From Shimia isoporae (GTDB taxonomy: Bacteria > Pseudomonadota > Alphaproteobacteria > Rhodobacterales > Rhodobacteraceae): a stretch of DNA of 64,000 bases. Where the stretch lies: assembly GCF_004346865.1 (NCBI RefSeq), contig NZ_SMGR01000001.1, positions 1,798,001 to 1,862,000 on the forward strand. The letters are read 5' to 3'. Positions 60,660-64,000 of the stretch are shown one piece after another. Numbering within the stretch: the stretch's first letter is position 1; each line of letters starts with the position of its first letter. The position numbers and the translations under genes are program-made. The notes under the pieces are model-generated. The model saw nothing but the letters and a program-made list of their open reading frames with translations, ran no database searches and was not told the origin of the DNA.

Positions 60660-61697
60660 ATGGCTACTGCGACTTTAACGATTGACCTCGATGCGCTGAT
60701 TTCGAACTGGCGCGCTCTTGATGCTCTGACCGAGGCGCAAACCGCCGCTGTGGTAAAGGCCGACGGCTACGGCCTTGGCGCTGATCGCGTCGCCCGCGCT
60801 TTGATGCGCGTCGGTGTAAATCGCTTCTTTGTTGCCGTCGCCGAGGAAGGCGCCGCCTTGCGACAAGCCGTTGGTCCAAAACCGGAAATCAACGTTTTTG
60901 GCGGCCATATGGCTGGCGACACCGACATGATTTCCGACATGATGCTTACGCCGATGCTCAACTCGGTAAACCAGATTGTCCGCCATTTCGAAGCACTGCC
61001 AAACCATCCGTTCGGTGTGCAGCTTGACACCGGTATGAACCGGTTGGGGCTTGAAGAGGCCGAATGGGCCGCCGTGGCCCAAACCGTTCTAACCCGCAGC
61101 CCGACACTGGTGATGTCTCATCTCGCGTGCGCGGACGAACCCGAACACCCGATGAACCCTCAGCAATTGGCCACGTTCAAACGCCTGACCGACGGAATTT
61201 CCGTGCCCCGAAGCCTCGCCGCGACTGGCGGCATTCTGCTCGGCAGCGGCTATCATTTCGATCTCACTCGACCAGGCGTGGGCCTTTACGGTGGCATGCC
61301 GTTTGTCGAAGCCGCACCGGTCACAGGCCTGTCGATACCGGTTGTGCAGGTGCGTGAAGTGGCTGCTGGCGAAAGCGTCGGATACTCCAACACATGGATT
61401 GCCGAACGCGACAGCCGCGTCGCGACGATTTCTGCCGGCTATGCGGATGGTCTGATCCGAGCAATGGGCTCCAACGTGTCAGTCTTTGCCGACGAAATTC
61501 GCTGCCCTGTCATTGGCCGTGTGTCCATGGACCTGATCACTGTGGACGTCACCGACGTGGAACAAGACCCCAAATCTGTCGAGCTGCTCGGCCTTCACCA
61601 GTCGGTCGATACCGTCGCAGAGGCGGCAGGAACCATCGGATATGAAATCCTGACCTCGCTTGGCGCGCGTTACTACAGGCGCTACAAGAGCGCATGA
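60660..61697 (+). CDS. alr: Alanine racemase
   Basis: Supplies D-alanine for peptidoglycan. 345 residues with the PLP lysine in [13 protein letters not shown], the Tyr base region in SVGYSNTW and the barrel segments [10 protein letters not shown] and [14 protein letters not shown]. The C-terminal beta domain holds [15 protein letters not shown]. The ATG lies directly behind a short AACGACAAAAAACGCTGCC leader with no clear ribosome binding site. It overlaps mlaE by ATGA, so the three genes alr-mlaE-mlaF are translationally coupled. Confidence 0.96.
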   Translation: MATATLTIDLDALISNWRALDALTEAQTAAVVKADGYGLGADRVARALMRVGVNRFFVAVAEEGAALRQAVGPKPEINVFGGHMAGDTDMISDMMLTPMLNSVNQIVRHFEALPNHPFGVQLDTGMNRLGLEEAEWAAVAQTVLTRSPTLVMSHLACADEPEHPMNPQQLATFKRLTDGISVPRSLAATGGILLGSGYHFDLTRPGVGLYGGMPFVEAAPVTGLSIPVVQVREVAAGESVGYSNTWIAERDSRVATISAGYADGLIRAMGSNVSVFADEIRCPVIGRVSMDLITVDVTDVEQDPKSVELLGLHQSVDTVAEAAGTIGYEILTSLGARYYRRYKSA

Positions 61698-62479
61698 CCG
61701 CGCTCCTCGCCCCCTTTTCACTGATTGGCCGACAGACACTGGCGCTCCTGTCGATGGTGGGGCGCTTTTCAATTTTCTTTGCTCAGACGCTGAGCCATAT
61801 GGTGCGACCACCATTCTACGCGCGCGAGTTTTTGACTGCCATGTTCACCATCGGCTGGCTCTCGCTTCCGGTCGTGGGCATGACGGCAATTTTCACAGGC
61901 GGTGCGCTCGCGCTCCAGATTTACGACGGATCCTCCCGCTTCTCAGTTGAAAGCGTCGTTCCACAGATTGTAGCGATCGGGATGGTGCGCGAACTTGGCC
62001 CTGTGCTTGTGGGTCTGATGGTTGCCGCCCGCGTCACAAGCTCTATCGCCGCAGAAATCGCCACGATGAAAGTCACGGAGCAGATCGACGCGCTGACCAC
62101 GCTCTCGACGGATCCGCTAAAATACCTCGTAGTGCCGCGATTTATCGCCGCCATTCTCGTCGTGCCCGTTCTCGTCGGCATCGGGGATATCATCGGGATC
62201 TATGGTGGCTTTGCAGTTGCCACAGAGCAGCTCGGCTTCAATCCGGCAACCTATATCCGCAACACCGCTGATTTCCTGCAGTTCAACGATATCCTGTCTT
62301 CATTGGTCAAAGGCGCGGTCTTCGGCGGTATCGCAGCCTTGATGGGGTGCTATTTTGGAATGCACTCAGGTCGCGGTGCGCAAGGCGTCGGCCAGGCAAC
62401 TAAGGGCTCGGTTCAAGCTGCTGCCGTACTGATCCTGGCTGCAAACTTCCTGCTCACTTCGCTGTTTTTTGCCTCATGA
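61694..62479 (+). CDS. mlaE: MlaE-family ABC transporter permease
   Basis: 261 residues with about six hydrophobic segments and MlaE signatures ([56 protein letters not shown]). It forms the inner-membrane part of a phospholipid transport system that keeps the outer membrane asymmetric (Mla) or an organic-solvent-tolerance relative. It overlaps alr in front (ATGA) and mlaF behind (ATGA). The substrate-binding MlaD and periplasmic MlaC genes are not in this window. Confidence 0.93.
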   Translation: MTALLAPFSLIGRQTLALLSMVGRFSIFFAQTLSHMVRPPFYAREFLTAMFTIGWLSLPVVGMTAIFTGGALALQIYDGSSRFSVESVVPQIVAIGMVRELGPVLVGLMVAARVTSSIAAEIATMKVTEQIDALTTLSTDPLKYLVVPRFIAAILVVPVLVGIGDIIGIYGGFAVATEQLGFNPATYIRNTADFLQFNDILSSLVKGAVFGGIAALMGCYFGMHSGRGAQGVGQATKGSVQAAAVLILAANFLLTSLFFAS

Positions 62480-63222
62480 TCACCTTTGACAACGTTCATA
62501 AATCGTTCGGCCCCAAGAAGGTGCTGCAAGGCGTGAATCTTGAGATCGCGAAGGGCACGTCGATGGTGATCATCGGCGGCTCAGGTACTGGCAAATCCGT
62601 CCTACTGAAGTCCGTTCTTGGCCTCGTGACGCCCGAGCGCGGCACGATCCTTGTGGACGGCAAAGACGCCACGCAAGGTGACCACGACGCGTTTCTTGCG
62701 CGCTTTGGTATGCTCTTTCAGGGCGGCGCCCTGTTTGACTCAATGCCGGTCTGGCAAAATGTCGCCTTCCGCCTGCTGCGCGGCAGCCTCAAACGCCCCA
62801 AGGCCGAGGCCCGCGAAATCGCCGTAGAGAAACTCCGTCGAGTGGGTCTGACCTCGGATGTCGCCGACCTTTTCCCGTCCGAGCTTTCGGGCGGCATGCA
62901 AAAACGCGTCGGCCTCGCCCGCGCCATTGCGGCCGAGCCCGAGATCATATTCTTTGACGAACCCACAACCGGCCTTGATCCGATCATGTCCGGCGTCATC
63001 AACGATCTGATCCGCGAGATCGTGACCGAAATGGGCGCTACCGCGATGACAATCACGCATGACATGACGTCCGTGCGCGCTATTTCCGACAACGTCGCCA
63101 TGCTGCACGGCGGGGTGATCCAATGGACCGGACCAGTGGCGGAAATGGACCGCTCGGGAGATCCGTATCTTGAACAGTTCATCTCCGGCAGCGCCGACGG
63201 TCCGATTGAGGCGGTGCGCTAA
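62476..63222 (+). CDS. mlaF: MlaF-family ABC transporter ATP-binding protein
   Basis: 248 residues: Walker A GGSGTGKSVLLKS, Q-loop MLFQGGALFDSMPVWQNV, ABC signature LSGGMQKRVGLARAI, Walker B IIFFDEPTTGLDPI and the switch histidine in ITHDMTSV. The ALFDSMPVWQNVAF region is typical of Mla/Ttg2A ATPases. It energises MlaE. It overlaps mlaE by 4 bases and is the last gene of the coupled trio. Confidence 0.95.
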   Translation: MITFDNVHKSFGPKKVLQGVNLEIAKGTSMVIIGGSGTGKSVLLKSVLGLVTPERGTILVDGKDATQGDHDAFLARFGMLFQGGALFDSMPVWQNVAFRLLRGSLKRPKAEAREIAVEKLRRVGLTSDVADLFPSELSGGMQKRVGLARAIAAEPEIIFFDEPTTGLDPIMSGVINDLIREIVTEMGATAMTITHDMTSVRAISDNVAMLHGGVIQWTGPVAEMDRSGDPYLEQFISGSADGPIEAVR

Positions 63223-63545
63223 CGCTCGTTTATTGCGCATGCCTAGTAAGCACTGTCTCAGCCGGTCAAATGCGCGGCGCATCTGCCAAGATCGAATGTT
63301 ATCGTTTTAAGCCGGCTTCAAAATGCTTCTGCCTCGCCAGCCGGTTTTCTATCCTTTGATCATCTTCACCTACATCGAAAAATCGCGAGCTAACAAGAAG
63401 TCAAACGGATCGGCAGGCTCCCCGAAGTTCGAAGCCGCACGCACTTTCGGCCATCAAGGTTAAAGCAACTTGACCTTCACTCCAGTGACACAAACGGGGC
63501 GCATCCAATAAGGCTCCATGTTAGCCTCCGGAAAACGGAGAGATC
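63223..63545. other. Intergenic region, no gene recognised
   Basis: 323 bases after mlaF. A 46-codon open frame (63323-63463) has no ribosome binding site. There is no terminator hairpin with a T-tract, repeat, tRNA or other recognisable RNA. A promoter for the following gene must lie here but no clear -35/-10 pair stands out. Confidence 0.5.
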
Positions 63546-63935
63546 ATGTTCCTGCTCATAGCGTTCTTTAGCCTTTTGGGCCCGGTCATCGCGGCCCTCG
63601 CAACTTTTCTGACGGCACTGGTTCTGCTCAAAGCGCGTCCTGTGCTGGCATCCGTCATGCTGGTCTTGATCGTTGGTCTGCTCACAATCCTGCTGTTTGA
63701 ATTCAGATATGATCTGGGTCTCGAATTACCGGACCTGCCGTGGATGCCTTCGGGTGCGTACTCCGAAACGATCACACTCATCGTTGCCTGCCTGCTGTTC
63801 GCCCTTCACAGCTCCAGTTGGCTGCGCTGGCCCGAAGGTCTGGGCCGGAAATGGACGACAATCACCGCCGCCGTTTTTTGGGGCTTCACGGCTTTAGCGC
63901 TCTTGGCTCTGTCGCAACTAAGCTATTCGATCTAA
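63546..63935 (+). CDS. Small integral membrane protein of unknown function
   Basis: 129 residues, ATG after CGGAGAG. Four hydrophobic segments are visible: MFLLIAFFSLLGPVIAALATFLTALVLL, VLASVMLVLIVGLLTILLF, YSETITLIVACLLFAL and TTITAAVFWGFTALALLAL. A short loop with PDLPWMPSGAYSE joins segments 2 and 3. No family signature is recognised. The remaining 65 bases of the window carry no feature that I can identify. Confidence 0.72.
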   Translation: MFLLIAFFSLLGPVIAALATFLTALVLLKARPVLASVMLVLIVGLLTILLFEFRYDLGLELPDLPWMPSGAYSETITLIVACLLFALHSSSWLRWPEGLGRKWTTITAAVFWGFTALALLALSQLSYSI

Positions 63936-64000
63936 TCGCCTTGCCACCGCACACCTCGTTAAAAACTCCCCGAAGCCAAAACAACACCGACGCAATGCCG

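Noticed and set aside
63323-63463. 46-codon open frame after mlaF
   Set aside because: No ribosome binding site (ccggcttcaaa before the ATG), no membrane segment or motif; kept only as intergenic.

Overview
The window reads as a chromosomal segment of a marine Rhodobacteraceae (Roseobacter-group) alphaproteobacterium. The basis is the gene content: C4-type 5-aminolevulinate synthase with an FNR-type box, TRAP C4-dicarboxylate transport with a DctB/DctD pair, a form II CoxSLM-type molybdenum hydroxylase cluster, CtrA-like boxes, and protein sequences that resemble those of this family throughout. Coding density is high and base composition is mostly GC-rich. I see no prophage, CRISPR array, insertion sequence or rRNA operon. 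The species is not determined.

Layout. 1-164: start of a truncated minus-strand exported protein. 331-5989: three tandem paralogous membrane diguanylate cyclases, each preceded by a TTAA-N7-CTAA box. 5997-15753: aminotransferase, BepA-like M48 protease, DsbA-like oxidoreductase, ispG-rodZ, hemA, M20 peptidase and a haloacetate dehalogenase-like hydrolase. 15787-16868: two identical tRNA-Asp genes, a small lipoprotein and two tRNA-Val genes. 16888-21615: tailed HU-like protein, lon and tgt. 21792-26770: qmcA-nfeD, a SufT/SufA-like pair, a 2OG oxygenase, tpiA and a methyltransferase. 26980-36230: TRAP transporter (dctPQM), desaturase, MFS permease, ACT protein and dctBD. 36351-42448: P450, then an Lrp regulator divergent from an assimilatory sulfate reduction operon. 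42658-47534: an amidohydrolase of AT-richer composition, an Ala/Glu-rich anchored protein, infC and several small or unknown genes. 47621-55847: the seven-gene CoxDEF/MoeA-like/CoxSLM cluster. 56037-63935: an unknown conserved gene, pyrC-pyrE, dnaB, alr-mlaE-mlaF and a membrane protein.

How the genes work together. The clearest functional links are (i) periplasmic capture and uptake of C4-dicarboxylates (DctP/Q/M) with its own two-component system and tandem palindromes upstream of dctP; (ii) APS and sulfite reduction (CysH, CysI, electron supply by Fpr); (iii) a molybdenum hydroxylase with its assembly factors; (iv) UMP synthesis (PyrC, PyrE); (v) c-di-GMP synthesis by three sensor cyclases, possibly under CtrA; (vi) retrograde lipid trafficking (MlaE/F) beside the D-Ala-supplying racemase.

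The most noteworthy points are the CtrA-like boxes in front of each of the three cyclases, a DctD whose AAA+ domain has lost the sigma54-contacting GAFTGA loop and the Walker A lysine, an ATA start codon for infC, an RBS-sequestering hairpin before ispG, hairpins abutting the pyrC start, an HU-like protein with a histone-like tail, and a sphingolipid-type desaturase. No clearly novel multi-gene system was found; the DctD/UAS arrangement and the triple cyclase array are the best candidates for new regulatory biology.
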